Below the pieces are notes generated by a model. The model worked only from the letters and a program-made list of their open reading frames with translations. It had not been told where the DNA came from and ran no database searches. Positions 13,720 through 48,443 of a DNA stretch of 64,000 nucleotides are shown here, in pieces. Position numbers and translations under genes: made by a program. Every line of letters begins with the position of its first letter. Position 1 is the first letter of the stretch. Source of the DNA: Agelaius tricolor (Eukaryota > Chordata > Aves > Passeriformes > Icteridae); assembly GCA_023055355.1 (NCBI GenBank), contig JALJCS010000024.1:8571501-8635500 (forward strand). The letters are read 5' to 3'.

Positions 13720-16700
13720 CTTCAAAAGAAGGTTGACGTTTGAAATCCTTTCTATTTTGATAGTGTGAAGTCCCAGCTGCTTGTTTTCAAATTCTTTCTA
13801 AATCTCATATTTACATCATGTATTCCTCTAAAAGAGGATGTATGAAGTGACACTGTTTTACAAAATTTGTCATTTGTTGCTTCACCTTCATCCACTGCCT
13901 CATTAAAGCACTTATCCTGGGAAGCTCTGATGTGTGAGCTCAAGGGCATTTTACCATCATCTTGGTGCTTCCTACTGCCAGTTTGATGCCAGTGGCAGAT
14001 ATTATGCCTTTGTTTTATTAAATCCCACTTCTGAGATCCTTGGCTGCTACAGGTTTCTCAAACTATAAGAACAACGGCAATCCAAGAATTGCAAAATTGT
14101 TGTCAAATCTAAACTGCAGAGACTTTGTGCTTTTCTGCTGGACTCTATAATAATAAAGAATTCCATCCAAGAGTAGGATCTTGGGATTGAACCAAATTTA
14201 TATGTTCTTTGGAAAAGGATGTGTGAAATAAATTTGTTACAAGATCTTTTCTTTTAATAAGTTCAATTATAAATACATAAACCTCCTTCTAAGTCATTAT
14301 TTAAGCCTCAACAATAATGAAAATTTATTTTCATGGTGCTTTATTCCAGAGGTTTTATTAGTTTGTTTTCATTCATGAAAGATGAATTTAAAGACTGAAC
14401 ATGATTTTAATGCGCAGAAGAGTATGGACCAAATGAAAAATTATACTTCACTCCACCCAGCAAAGAGCTACACCTCCCCTTACTAGACTGATAATTTGAA
14501 AGGAAGAAAATAGCTTCAGGTTGGTTTCTGAAATTCTTTAAAATTGGATGAATTTAACCCATTTTGTTTTCCACCATTTACTTAGAAATATTGCCTCAAA
14601 ATATGGATTATTTCAAACATTGATATTCCACCATGCCCTGTAATACAGAATACAGAAACTAAATGTGATAGTAAAAACCAATAGGTTCTTCTTTTTTATG
14701 CCTGAATTCAGACATTTGCCAAGATTGTGAACACATCTGAGACATTTATACTCAGCTCACTGAACCTATGGATCTGGGGAACTCAAAGGTTGTCTTTGGT
14801 GCTTTATTCCATGAGGTCTAACAAGTAATTATCTTTTTTTCTTGTATCTTCCATGGTGTCCCAATCTTCCTTGCATTGTATGAAAATAAATTCTTCAGTC
14901 AACTTAAGCAAAATAAAAACAGGGCTAAAATCTTAACAAGAATTGTATGTTTGTAAAAAATAAAAATTTGAAAAACTTGTGATCTGCAGTAAAGTAATAA
15001 AGAAATGGAAAATAGGCATATTATACATAATTTTAATTCTTCAATCTTCCATCTTTTAGTAATTCTTTTGGTACTTTTCGTGTACATTTATTACTTTTTG
15101 ATACTGAAATACTTTTTATTTACTGAGGACTTCCTATGGGAATGTAGCTATTGAATTCTTGTATCTTATTGGCATGCACATTTTCAGTTACCAATTTGAG
15201 TCTCTTTGCTTAAACTGTGTTACCAATAGCAGAGGAGTGAGTTTAATGGTTTTATCTTTAGTTGCTATGGCATAACTAATCAACACCATGACAAAAAATA
15301 CAAATTTTGAAGATGCAGTGAAGATATTAAAAACTCATTGCTGTCCTGTGCTTGTTCAATTAACAGATTTTTTTTTTCCTCTATAAGAACTGGATGCATA
15401 ATTTGTTCTAGGGATTAAGGTTGGTTTTTTTGCAGAATAGAAATTAAGTCATTAAAAGCAGTGTAGTAACACAGTGTTAGATGAAAAATAATGCTAAAAA
15501 AGAGGATCTGCAAGTGTCACGAGACTGGTTCTGCTATGTTGGAATTCTCCAAACTACTGTGTCATTAGTGGAGAATATCCCACACATGTTGATACTGTAA
15601 TTAAAGCCTAGATGCATATTAAGTTAGATCTTTCCACAGTATTTTTCATTACCTGAGTGATATTGAAAATACATATTCTTGCCTAATCAAAACCTTTGTA
15701 TTAAGGTGTTTCAGCTTTAAGTTAAAATTTCTGAAATTACAAAAGAATGATACAACTTTTGAGAGATAAAAATCATTTTTTACCTTATATTTTCCTGTAA
15801 TTCAGCAAAACTGAAGGCTTAGTTTTAAAATTTCCTGACTCCCCAGTACTGAAAATTAAATGAAGAATAAAATTATCCTGTCATTGATAGTCTCTCATGC
15901 AGTATAACTGATAGACTAACTGTGGAAGGTTTATGCACAAGATGACTAATTAAGGAAGAATCCAAGCAGAAATTGTCCAACTCACAATCCAGTGAAATCT
16001 TCCAAATATTAGCTTCATGGAAGAGTAAACAAAGCAGTCAGTAACTTGGCTTAGGAATTGTGGAATGGGAGAAGCCTCTAATTACAGAAATATGAATTAG
16101 CCAATAAAGGATAATGGATTTTTTCAGAAGAGAAAAAAATTCTGTAAGGTTTTGAACTATAGGGAAAGTGTGAGACTGGTTTTAAAACATGCACTTGTGA
16201 TCTTCTTCCAAAATCAGGCCTCTCTAATGGGTCTTATAAACCAGACCCTGTAAAATGTGTCCCACTCTGCAGCCCACTTTCCAGTAGAACCTTTAATATT
16301 TTGTAGAGCAGTAAAAGAGAGGGGAAGGTCACTGAAAGGACAAGCAAGAAGGATGTGTAGGAATACACCAAAACTTTTACATCCTGTGGAGAAGTGCTCC
16401 TCACAGTTTAGTGCAAACACAAGGATGAGGAAATCTCTCCCGTTCATCCCTGCCCACGTAACCCACTTCTCCAGACTCTCACACGGGAAAACACACACCA
16501 GAGCTGCTCCCAGATGGGAAGGAGATCCAGTCTCAGCCCACATTCACTGTTTCCATGATTCCACTCAACTTGAGCCCTTCTGCAGGACCTCAGCATTCAG
16601 CTTTCATCTCCCATGGCAAGGGAATGTTGTGCTAGATATAGACCTTGAGCCAATCTCAAATTCTTAATTTGACCCAGATCTACAGCTTTATTTTAATGGA

Positions 16701-18620
16701 GCTTGGCTGATTTATGTGAACTGAGAATGTGGCTTATTGTCCAAATCAGAATTCCATGTCTCAGCAACTGAGTAAAATAAAACCTTAACTTGTGAACACA
16801 GAGGTCCAAAGGCAGAAATATAAATATTTTTAAATGCTCAAAGTTTATATTAGATTTAACCTACTATAAACTATATCCAGCATATTTAATACAGGATTAT
16901 TTTCTAAAAAATAATTTTAAAATAGAACACAGTTCAGAAAAGATCAACAAATCCATTTGGGTAATCATGGTATAGATTTTAAAGTAAAGTTGATGAGCAC
17001 TAAAAAAGCAGTTTGCAAAACTGCACATATTTGCAAATTATCAAAGAATAAAACCATAGAGAAATGTGCTCAGTGCATTGCTTTTGAATTTTACCCCTTG
17101 CCAATTAGAAAGGATGTGTATAACAAAAAGCAGCAAAGCATTCTGAATCCATGTAATTGCTGTGACTATGGGAGACTGGACATTATGTAGCAGTATCTTC
17201 AAAAGCAGTTCCCATGGCTTTTTCCTCATTCTGAGCAGAGGATAAGCCTTTTTCATACTTATCACAGCTTTTCTCTTATTTTCTCTTAGAAGTCTTGTTG
17301 GTTTCTTTGCTTCACCCTTTTCAGGGCACAGAGTGTGCACATGGCAGAGCCTGCTCACCCCTGCAAGATTAAAGTAGATGAAGCTTGCTCAGCAGGCACA
17401 GAATTTTGGTAGCATGCTTCAAAACATCTTTCCTATGCAAGTTAAAAAATTTTAAAAGCTTATGACAGGAATAATTTTCAATATGAGAAAACACACTGTT
17501 AAAAAAACCCCTTGGCTTTCCTGGCAAATCAGTGTTCCTGGTCACTAAGGCTTAATAGTGAACAGGTAACCAGATTTTCACAGTCTAAAATAAACATTGA
17601 CCAATTAGTACACTTTTCTCTAGACTCATTCTTAGAAATAAGATTGATTTTCTTCCAACCTTAACTGGTTTGTGGCAGACACCCAGGAACCAGCAAGAGC
17701 AATGAAAAGCCTGGCAGGCATAAAAGTAAAAACGATGTCTAAAAAAGGAAAGCAATAGAGCAAACATAATTGGCAAAAGATGCAATAAGAACAACTTTTC
17801 TCTGATTTAGTAAGAAAGTGTGTCATCTTTTTAATGACCCAGAAAGTCACAGATGCAACTTTATACACATTGATCAACTGGTAGGCAGAAAAAGGAAATA
17901 TGTAACTGTAAAGTGATTCTACACAAAAATTCTACTGTGAAAGAAGAAAAAATATGTCAGAAATAAAGATGTCAATTAAAATTCATTAGTAAAGGACAGG
18001 TTTTTAGGCTAAGATACTTCTTGACACATACCTCAATTTTCTTGAAATTTCCTGTAGTTGCAAATATTTTAAGCTTTTAAGAAGCCTGTAGTTATCAATA
18101 AGTTAAAATAAATGGGATATTTTGGATAATAAAGATAGAATAATAATTATCTAATTATCATTATTTCATGCTGAACAACTTATTTACTCAGCTGTATGTT
18201 TGCATGTAAGACTGCTGGCATCTCTGGTATGCAGGAAGAACAGAAAAAATAACTTTTATACAGTGTATAATTGATATACCTACAGCAGAGCATAAAAGAA
18301 AAACAGTTTTCAGATTACTTAGTAAGCAATTTACAAGTGTTTTCTCTTGAGTTCAATTCATCAGTACCAGACTACATCATTTTAACTATGTCTTTACACA
18401 ACATAAGTCTTGACCAATATGAGACAGATTCAGGATTTAAATGAATTTGCAGTGCATATCACTTTAATCTACCAAGGAAATAGCTACAGATTTATGCCAA
18501 GAATTAAAAAGTCAAAAAGAAATAATTTCTAGGGAATAGCTTCATGGATAGTGTGGATGTATTTATTTCACTACCCTGTGTTTGTACAATTTGGGTGTTT
18601 CTCTATGGTTAGTAGTAATT
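13720..18620. other. intergenic, no gene recognised
   Basis: AT-rich single-copy-looking sequence. The overlapping open frames on both strands at 16214-16667 have no family resemblance. Nothing else identified. Confidence 0.45.
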
Positions 18621-18838
18621 TTCAGGAAGTTCCACTTAATATGAGGAAAAACTCTTTTACTGTGCAGGTGACAGAGCACTGGTTGCTCAGGGAGGATGTG
18701 GAGTCTCCCTCACTGGAGATATTCAAGAACTGTCTGGACACAATCCTGTGCAATGTGCTCTCTGTTGACTCTGCCTGTGCAGGGAGGTTGAGCCAGGTGC
18801 ACCATGTCCAACCTCACCCATTCTGTGATTGTGTGAAT
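18621..18838 (+). mobile_element. CR1 LINE 3' fragment, copy 1
   Basis: Contains the CR1 3' signature in order: GGAAGTTCCACTTAATATGA, GAGGAAAAACTCTTTTACTG, CAGAGCACTGGTTGCTCAGG, GGAGATATTCAAGAACTG, and the terminal ATTCTGTGATTGTGTGAA. Plus orientation, diverged, truncated at its 5' end as usual for CR1. Confidence 0.85.
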
Positions 18839-18907
18839 ATCAACTCTGAAAACATAAGACAAATCCTGACCACATTTTACATTTATGCTAAAATTTAAGT
18901 CTAAATT

Positions 18908-19261
18908 AAAGAAGGGAAGACTGAAAAGGGATCTGATCAATGCACATAACTATCTCAAAGGCAGGTGCCAAGAGGATGGTGCCAGACTCTTTTCAGTGGT
19001 GCCCAGTGACAGGATGAAGAACAATGGATGTGAAATACAACACAAGAAGTTTCTCCTCAACATGAGGAAGAACTTTACACTGAGGATGGCAGAGCACTGG
19101 CACAGCTGCCCAGGGAGGTCATGGAGCTTCCCTTTCTGGAGGCATTCCAAACCTGGACATGTTCCTGTGTAACCTGCTCTAGGTGACCCTGTCTGGCAGA
19201 GGGTTGGACTGGTGATCTCCAAAGCTCCCTTCCAATCCTACCAATTCTGTGATTCTGTGAA
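18908..19261 (+). mobile_element. CR1 LINE 3' fragment, copy 2
   Basis: A second CR1 3' end in the same orientation, about 70 bp after copy 1. It shows GGGAAGACTGAAAAGGGATC, TTTCTCCTCAACATGAGGAA, GGGTTGGACTGGTGATCTCC, CTCCCTTCCAATCCTACC and the tandem ATTCTGTGATTCTGTGA terminus. Less diverged than copy 1, so probably a separate insertion. Confidence 0.9.
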
Positions 19262-22200
19262 TTGAGAGTGAAATTGCCTCAATAAACCACAGGTTGTTGA
19301 AGGCTACAGATACTTTTTAAAGGATTGTAGACTAAAAGTGATTAATTTACACTTGAATTTTAAGGAAATACAGATGCTTTGCTGCATTGCCACTGAAGAA
19401 CAGTGTATCTGGAATTGGAATGTTTTGTATGTTATTATATGGATAAGAATTGCTAAAGAGAAATTATAGAAAAATATAGAGAATAACTTAGGGGGTTGCT
19501 GTATCACCAGACCTAAGTCCCCAATTCTCCTAAAAACACCTGCTCCCACCCATTCACGACCAGAGGTCAAAGTGCACAAGAACTCCAGAAAAGGAACCAA
19601 CACTAGGGTTCACATTCAGTTTCAGTCATTTCTTGGATGTTCACTTGCACCTCCTAATACCCATCTGCTCTTGCTCTCTTGGTTTTTGATATTACAAAAT
19701 CCACACTGTTATACTGGCAGTGGGTTAAATCTTCTTGAGGGAGAGAAAGAAACAGCTGTGTTGAACCTCAAACATGCACCCATGGCATATATTAGCAAAG
19801 GCAGGCACACAAAAATGTGTCTTCATCTTAAGCAAAATGCAAACAGGAGGATAATTGTTCATGATTATTTTTAAAGTCTTTCCCCAGCTTGGGAATAGAT
19901 TGGATCCTGAGAAGTCTCTCTCTCTGTCAGTGTATAATCTGACTGATAGAACAAAAGTATCTAATACCAGCCCATAGTGTTAAATATAATTCAGGAAAGA
20001 TTCAGAAAGAACCAGTGCTATATTTAGAACAGCAAAAATACTCCATTTATTGTGCTCATTCCAACTTCCAAAAAATTAGATATTTTCCATGCAATGGTGA
20101 AATTTCCTTCTGTTGACTTGGCAAAGAAAGGCTACTTTGAACAGATTTTGTACATCTGCTACATCAGGAGAAACACCTGCTGACAATTTTTGAGCGTTTC
20201 CCAGCACATAACTCTCTAGAGTAATTCAGAATCTAAATGGCATATAAGTTTACATAATATTGTAAGTCAGAGTAATTGTGTTTAATTTGCCTTTTCATGG
20301 AAAAATACAATCCCTTTAATATGCCAGTGCAAAAGCAATTTAACCTGCCACCCAGTGATTAAAATGCCAGAGCGAGACAGATATTTGTGAAATTAAACAT
20401 TTTTCTTACCTTCATTATCTGAAATGGCCAAATGAAGGCAGCAAAGCATTAGGAGCAAAATTTTTAAAGGAAGATTTCCTGAGCACTCAGCAGAGAATAA
20501 CACCAGGCAGACAATTTGTATTAACTGGGAAAGCAGCTACTTATACCAATAATAATAATATGTACCAATATTTTTGGAACAGCTTCAGAAAAATTTCTTG
20601 GATCGCTAGGTCAGGTATTTTGAATGTCACTGCCTGTACTGTCGCACCAGGCTCATGCAAAGAATTCATGGAGCGTTTCTCTTGGCAAAAGAAGTAGATG
20701 TCAAAAGTTGACCTTACTCAAAAAAAATACCAGGAGTTCTGAGCATGTACCTGCATCCAACCTCACTCAGCAGGTTTCTTCTCTACCACAGTACCCCACA
20801 CTAGCACAGCAGTTTGCCTATTAAAAAACAAATCTGCATGGTACCTCAGAGCAGCCAAGCTCTAGATTGTGGGTAAGTCAGTTAAAGGCGTTTCAAAGTA
20901 GTTTAGAATTATTATCTTCCATTCTTTTTACTCCCTGCAAATGCTCTTTTGCTTTCTTAGAGTGTATTTCCCTTGCAATAGATGCTGACTGATGCTGCGG
21001 AAGCTCTGTTTTGCTTGCCCTGGTAAAGGGTCTTGACGAGTTTTAGCTCATCCATTTCTAGAGGGTTTATTTGAGTGAGTCATGGGGTTGTTAGGGCTGG
21101 TTTTTTGTTTGTTTTAAGAAATTTTAGCAGGATGGGAAGGGTATTGGAGAAAGTGGGATGCTTTTCCAAGTTGCTGGATTCCTTTGATGGCTGGCAGGCA
21201 GGAAGGCACTGATGCGAAGCTAGACATTGCCACCCGGTGGCCAGAGGCGCCCGGCTGGCCAGCGCTGGGGCCGGGCCCGCAAAACACCGAGTGCTCGCAC
21301 CACATTAGAGCTTCAGGGTCCCGGAAAACGTCAAGAGGGCTCAGCTTCTCCAAGCAGGCCAAAGGTGCAAAAATGGGGACATGTAGCCCTGACATCTATT
21401 ACTCTGAAATGAACTGCTTATCCATGAGAGGGGACAGGACTGTCCTCCCTTGCAGAGACACACACAGAACTTGCAGAGTTTGGAGCATCTTTTTATTGAA
21501 CCAGGAGAGAGGGAGAGGACCGGCTCCTCACTGCCTGAGTACTGTACTCTGTATTTTCCTCTTTGGAAAACACATGAGCTTCTACAGGAGGAAATCCTTT
21601 CCCGTAATTAAGTATTCTGTACCATGGTACCTTCACTACAATTTCCTTCTCTCCAATCCCATTTTAAAAATGAAGGGGTGACACTTGGGAACATGTCATT
21701 TCTGGATGAGAAAGCACTACAAGCATCTGGCTCTATATCTGACAGAGTTCTACACATGGAGCTGCTCACAGGCACCAGTTTGTGCCAGTTCAGGAAGGAG
21801 AACATTGTTATCAAATCAAGCAGAAATACCTACAGTGTGTCAGTTCCTGCAGAGCTTTTAACAGCTCAGCAGTGCTTTTTGGCTCATTAAGAGTATCAAA
21901 ACTTGCTGATCAGCTACATAGCTCATTCTGGGTGGAAGCCCTACGAATCTTCATGCACTTCCTATGTCTGTTTTTCATTTATCTTCAAGCATCCCATTCC
22001 TCACTGTCTTTTCTAACAAACAGACTCTGCAGAGATCTGATTCTATACCCTACCTAGTAGGTATCCAGACTCCAGGCTGTTCAGCCATTTGTTTAATTAT
22101 GCTGGAAGAATTTTCTACCAGTTATCTGTCCAAAACTGATCATTTACATAACAGCAATGGGAAAACAGTTTTATAGTAATCAGATTTCCATTCAATAAAG

Positions 22201-23382
22201 ACTTGCACCAGGAAGCTCATCAGGTAAAAGTAATCTCCCATATCTCTGGAATTCCACATTGCAGATCATTCTCAGATGGTAAAGAGACTAGGGCCACTTA
22301 ACAGGTCTCTCCTGCAGGGAACATGAATCCTACCACTCCTGACTGGATGAGCAGTACTTATCAGTGTAATCCTTCTATCCAAATTCAGTTCCTCTAGAAC
22401 CTGTAAATTCCAGATTTGATGTTCAAGTGCATTAATTGCATTTGTTATCTCAGAATCATAAAATTATATTGTGCTCCCTGGAGGAAAAGATGTATTTAAA
22501 GATCAAACAGGTTTTGAAGCAGCATTTAAAAATTAAATAGATATGCAGTTCTTTCAAATCCTCTGCTTGTGATGTACTTTAACCACATGCAGTAGCAAAA
22601 CAGAATTCCCATGTCACCAAAGCCAATTCAGATCCTGCCTTTCCAAAAACCAGATACATGTTTATATACTGCTCTACTGGTTTCAAGGGAATGGTTAAGA
22701 AATTCCATGTACTATACACTGCCTAAGCACAATTTAAACTAAAGGGTAAATTAATAATGTAGAACAAGATTGCTATGAAAGCAAAAATTCCTTGGAATCA
22801 AGGCAACAAGATGAAGTAGCTGTGCAAGAAAGAAGATCGGCCTTATCAGCAGAATTGAGTTCCAGATAAAGTGCAGCTTCCCTTCCCAGAACACAGAGAC
22901 AGCCTATGATTGCAGCAACCAGAATCAGCAAGAGGTTATAAATTTAGCTAGTTTGAAAACCAAATGAAATGGAAAATAGAATGTCAAGCACTGAAAAGCA
23001 AGCTAATGAACAGAGAGCAGCATCCACAATTTTCACAGCTCCGAAGAGATCATACAGGACTTTGTCATCTTATTGCAAAGCTCCATACCATCTTGGTGAT
23101 TTCTCATGTGCAGCTCCTCACAGCACAGCCAACAAACTCCAACTCTCTCCTCACCCAGCTAACCCACGCTTTTGTAGCACTCTTCTTCTTATTGGACACA
23201 GCTGTGGCCTATTAAGGGCAGGCCTTTTCCTAATCTTTGGTGATTGGTACAGCTGCAGCTCCTCAGGTGTGACACTGGAGCGGTGGCCGGTTGGAGAGAA
23301 ACGCCCAGGCTAGAGAAACAGTGTCCAGCCAACCTCCAGCCAGTCAGGCACTGCCCCAACTCATAGCCAAGGCCCTGTGCCT
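19262..23382. other. intergenic with a small CpG-rich patch
   Basis: Mostly AT-rich and unassigned. A locally GC- and CpG-rich patch lies at about 21200-21350, with several GCGC, CCGG and CGAG motifs. Overlapping frames there (21114-21395 minus, 21184-21681 plus) show no known domain. The last 120 bp before the LTR (about 23270-23382) are also GC-rich. Confidence 0.4.
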
Positions 23383-23388
23383 AAGCGA
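23383..23388. repeat. left target-site duplication of solo LTR
   Basis: AAGCGA, repeated exactly at 23876-23881 on the other side of the LTR. Six bases is the usual duplication for class II (alpha/beta-like, ERVK) retroviral integration. Confidence 0.85.
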
Positions 23389-23875
23389 TGTTATGCTTGT
23401 GGGCAGATTGGCGCGGTAAGACTCCAAAGGTTGCAGGCGAGAAAAGAAGAGGCGACTCTCAGATTCTCCGGGTAAGGGGTTTTAATGAGGAGAGGTGTGG
23501 AGGGTAGGGGAGGAGAAATCCGAGAGCCCCGAAGCCGGGAAAACTTCGGGTTATAAAGGGAAGAGGAGGGGCTAGGGGCAACAAATCAGAAGGGAGGTGA
23601 GAAAGATACATTCGAGATTGACGGTGGTAAGGGACCAACAGAACTTGGTTGGGGGTGGAGCTCTGGCCCCTCAACCAATCACCCGACACCCTAGCCAGAA
23701 GCTTCTGGAAAAAGAGGCAGGGGTGCCGAGTGATAGGCAGGCAGCCGGCGGGGGGGGGAACAAACAAGATACATTAGGTAACCATAACAACTTGGGAGGG
23801 GTACAATGACTGATGTAAACTGGAACCCGGGCAGACCCATCAACATAACTATGGGGGGAGAACTGAGCAAACACA
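23389..23875 (-). mobile_element. solo LTR of an endogenous retrovirus (class II-like)
   Basis: A 487-bp unit with TG...CA ends (plus strand TGTTATGC ... AACACA) between identical 6-bp duplications. In the minus orientation it reads as U3-R-U5: a TATA box (CTTTATAA, around 23551-23559) and a variant poly(A) signal ATTAAA (23481-23486) about 70 bp further on, then a U5 end GCATAACA. It is CpG-rich against AT-rich flanks. No gag, pol or env remains beside it, so the provirus was lost by LTR-LTR recombination. The perfect duplication suggests a fairly young insertion. Confidence 0.88.
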
Positions 23876-23881
23876 AAGCGA
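23876..23881. repeat. right target-site duplication of solo LTR
   Basis: AAGCGA, identical to the copy at 23383-23388. Confidence 0.85.
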
Positions 23882-25300
23882 ACCGCAACATGACACTACC
23901 TTCTGCACTATTTTCTTACATTCTATCCCTCCACACAGGACCTTCTCTTGAGTTTTCAGGTCAAGAGCATGTGGGATAATTAATTTCCCATGCTTAATGG
24001 GACACTATGATACCAGCATGAATCTGTCATCAAGTCATTCCTTAAGACACCATTACACTAAACCTTTCAAATTTACTATGTCAGAAGAGAAAACAAGCAA
24101 AAAAAATGCTTATTGTGTAAAGAACCTTCTAGAAATAGCAAATACAAAGTGTTTAATCTCAAATGCCACTTTACTTTCTGGACCTTGAGCTAAGAGCAGG
24201 ACCATAGTGAGTTACCTTGCCTAGCTATGTTATCACACTGCTTCAAGGTAATTAAAAGGTCATAGTTATCATGATAGTGGCAATCATCCATTATATAGAC
24301 CATGGAAAGACCAAGGAAAGAGATGCACTTCCCCTTTCCCTGGAGAGTATCTCAATTCTATCTAGATCTATATATACTGACATAGATATGTAATATACAT
24401 ATAATACATACAGACACACATATATATATTCTCTCCCTGTAGGAAATAAGTAAAACTGACAAAGAATTCTAAAGGTCAAAAAGATGACAAAATTCAATTA
24501 CCTGAATGTATATATAGAAAGAATTCAGAGCATGCTCTGAATGACAGGTTTTAGGAAAAGAAAGATTCTCAGGCAAAAAACCAAGCCAAGGCAATGAGAT
24601 TACATAGCTATAGAGTTCTGAAAAAAAAAAATGGTGTGTTTTTTACCTTTCCCCAGACTTGACAATATAAACAAACATAATATGTAGCCAACAGCCCCAT
24701 CTGGTTTCTGAGACTGTATATACAACTTCCAAAAACATCCATACTTCCTTTCTTTGTAGTATCCCTCAAAAATAAAATAAATCAGCAGTTTCTGTAGAGA
24801 GTTCCTGAGAGAATAAACAGGCATCATCTCAAAATGGACTTCTTTTGAAACTAAAGTGAAATAATAAATTTTTCTGAAAAATATTTAATTCCATGTAACA
24901 CAGTAGGAAAATCTGCAATAAGTCATTGCAGGCAATAGTGACAATTCTGAAAAGGGGGCTTAAATTGTCTTTGAAAATAGGGGAGGAAGGCCTTCACATG
25001 ACCACTGAAATCCACAAAACTACTACTCACATTACGAGAGCCTTCAGTTCTACAAACCCGTTAGCTCTTAGTACAATATGTATGTAAGTTTTCTTGAATT
25101 AGAAGATAAAGCTAGTTCCCATAAGTACTGCAGTAGATGAATTTGACAGAAAATGAGGAGTGGTGTCTGGGGAATTGGGTCAAACCAATTCTTAAGCCCA
25201 TCTAACATGCTTGTGCAGATGCATTTACTTGATGTCAAAAAATGTAATAAAGCTAAGTCAGGCAAAGGAAGCCACAATTCATATTGAGTGGTTTTTCTGC
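23882..25300. other. intergenic / SH3TC1 3' flank
   Basis: AT-rich. Contains an impure TA/CA-rich simple repeat at about 24360-24430. No gene recognised between the LTR and the SH3TC1 poly(A) signal. Confidence 0.5.
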
Positions 25301-25308
25301 TGTAACAC

Positions 25309-25314
25309 TTTATT
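25309..25314 (-). terminator. candidate SH3TC1 poly(A) signal
   Basis: A canonical AATAAA on the minus strand about 340 nt past the stop codon; it is the first one after the stop. It would give a short 3' UTR. No transcript data support it, and more distal signals could be used. Confidence 0.45.
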
Positions 25315-25651
25315 AAATATTTTTCATTGCATTTATGCATTAATCATTTTCCAATATCCATCAAGGCAGAAAGATATAGCAAAGAAAATTGTAGTTTAAA
25401 AAAAAAAGAGACTGTTGGGTTTTGGTTTTAGTTCACAGACTGATCCTTAACAAGTACAAGACTGTGTATCTCAAAGGCAATGAAATGTAATTCACTGTCA
25501 TATAAACTGGTAATTTAGTCTGGGATGAGGAGCTCCACCTTTCAGCACACTGATAATGAGTCATTGAATGCAGCCTGCATCCTCCTACAAAGCCAGTGCA
25601 GTGTTTCCTTAGGTACTTCCGCAGTAGTTAGGCTGCATTTTCCAAAAATTC

Positions 25652-48443
<22,792 letters not shown>

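Noticed and set aside
16214..16667. Overlapping 109- and 136-codon frames on opposite strands
   Set aside because: Mutual shadows with no domain, no splice context and unremarkable composition.
21114..21681. Overlapping open frames in the CpG-rich patch, including one of 165 codons
   Set aside because: GC-rich sequence is poor in stop codons, frames are open on both strands, and none resembles a known protein or HTRA3.
23459..23891. Several open frames inside the LTR
   Set aside because: They fall in U3/R/U5 regulatory sequence and do not resemble retroviral proteins.
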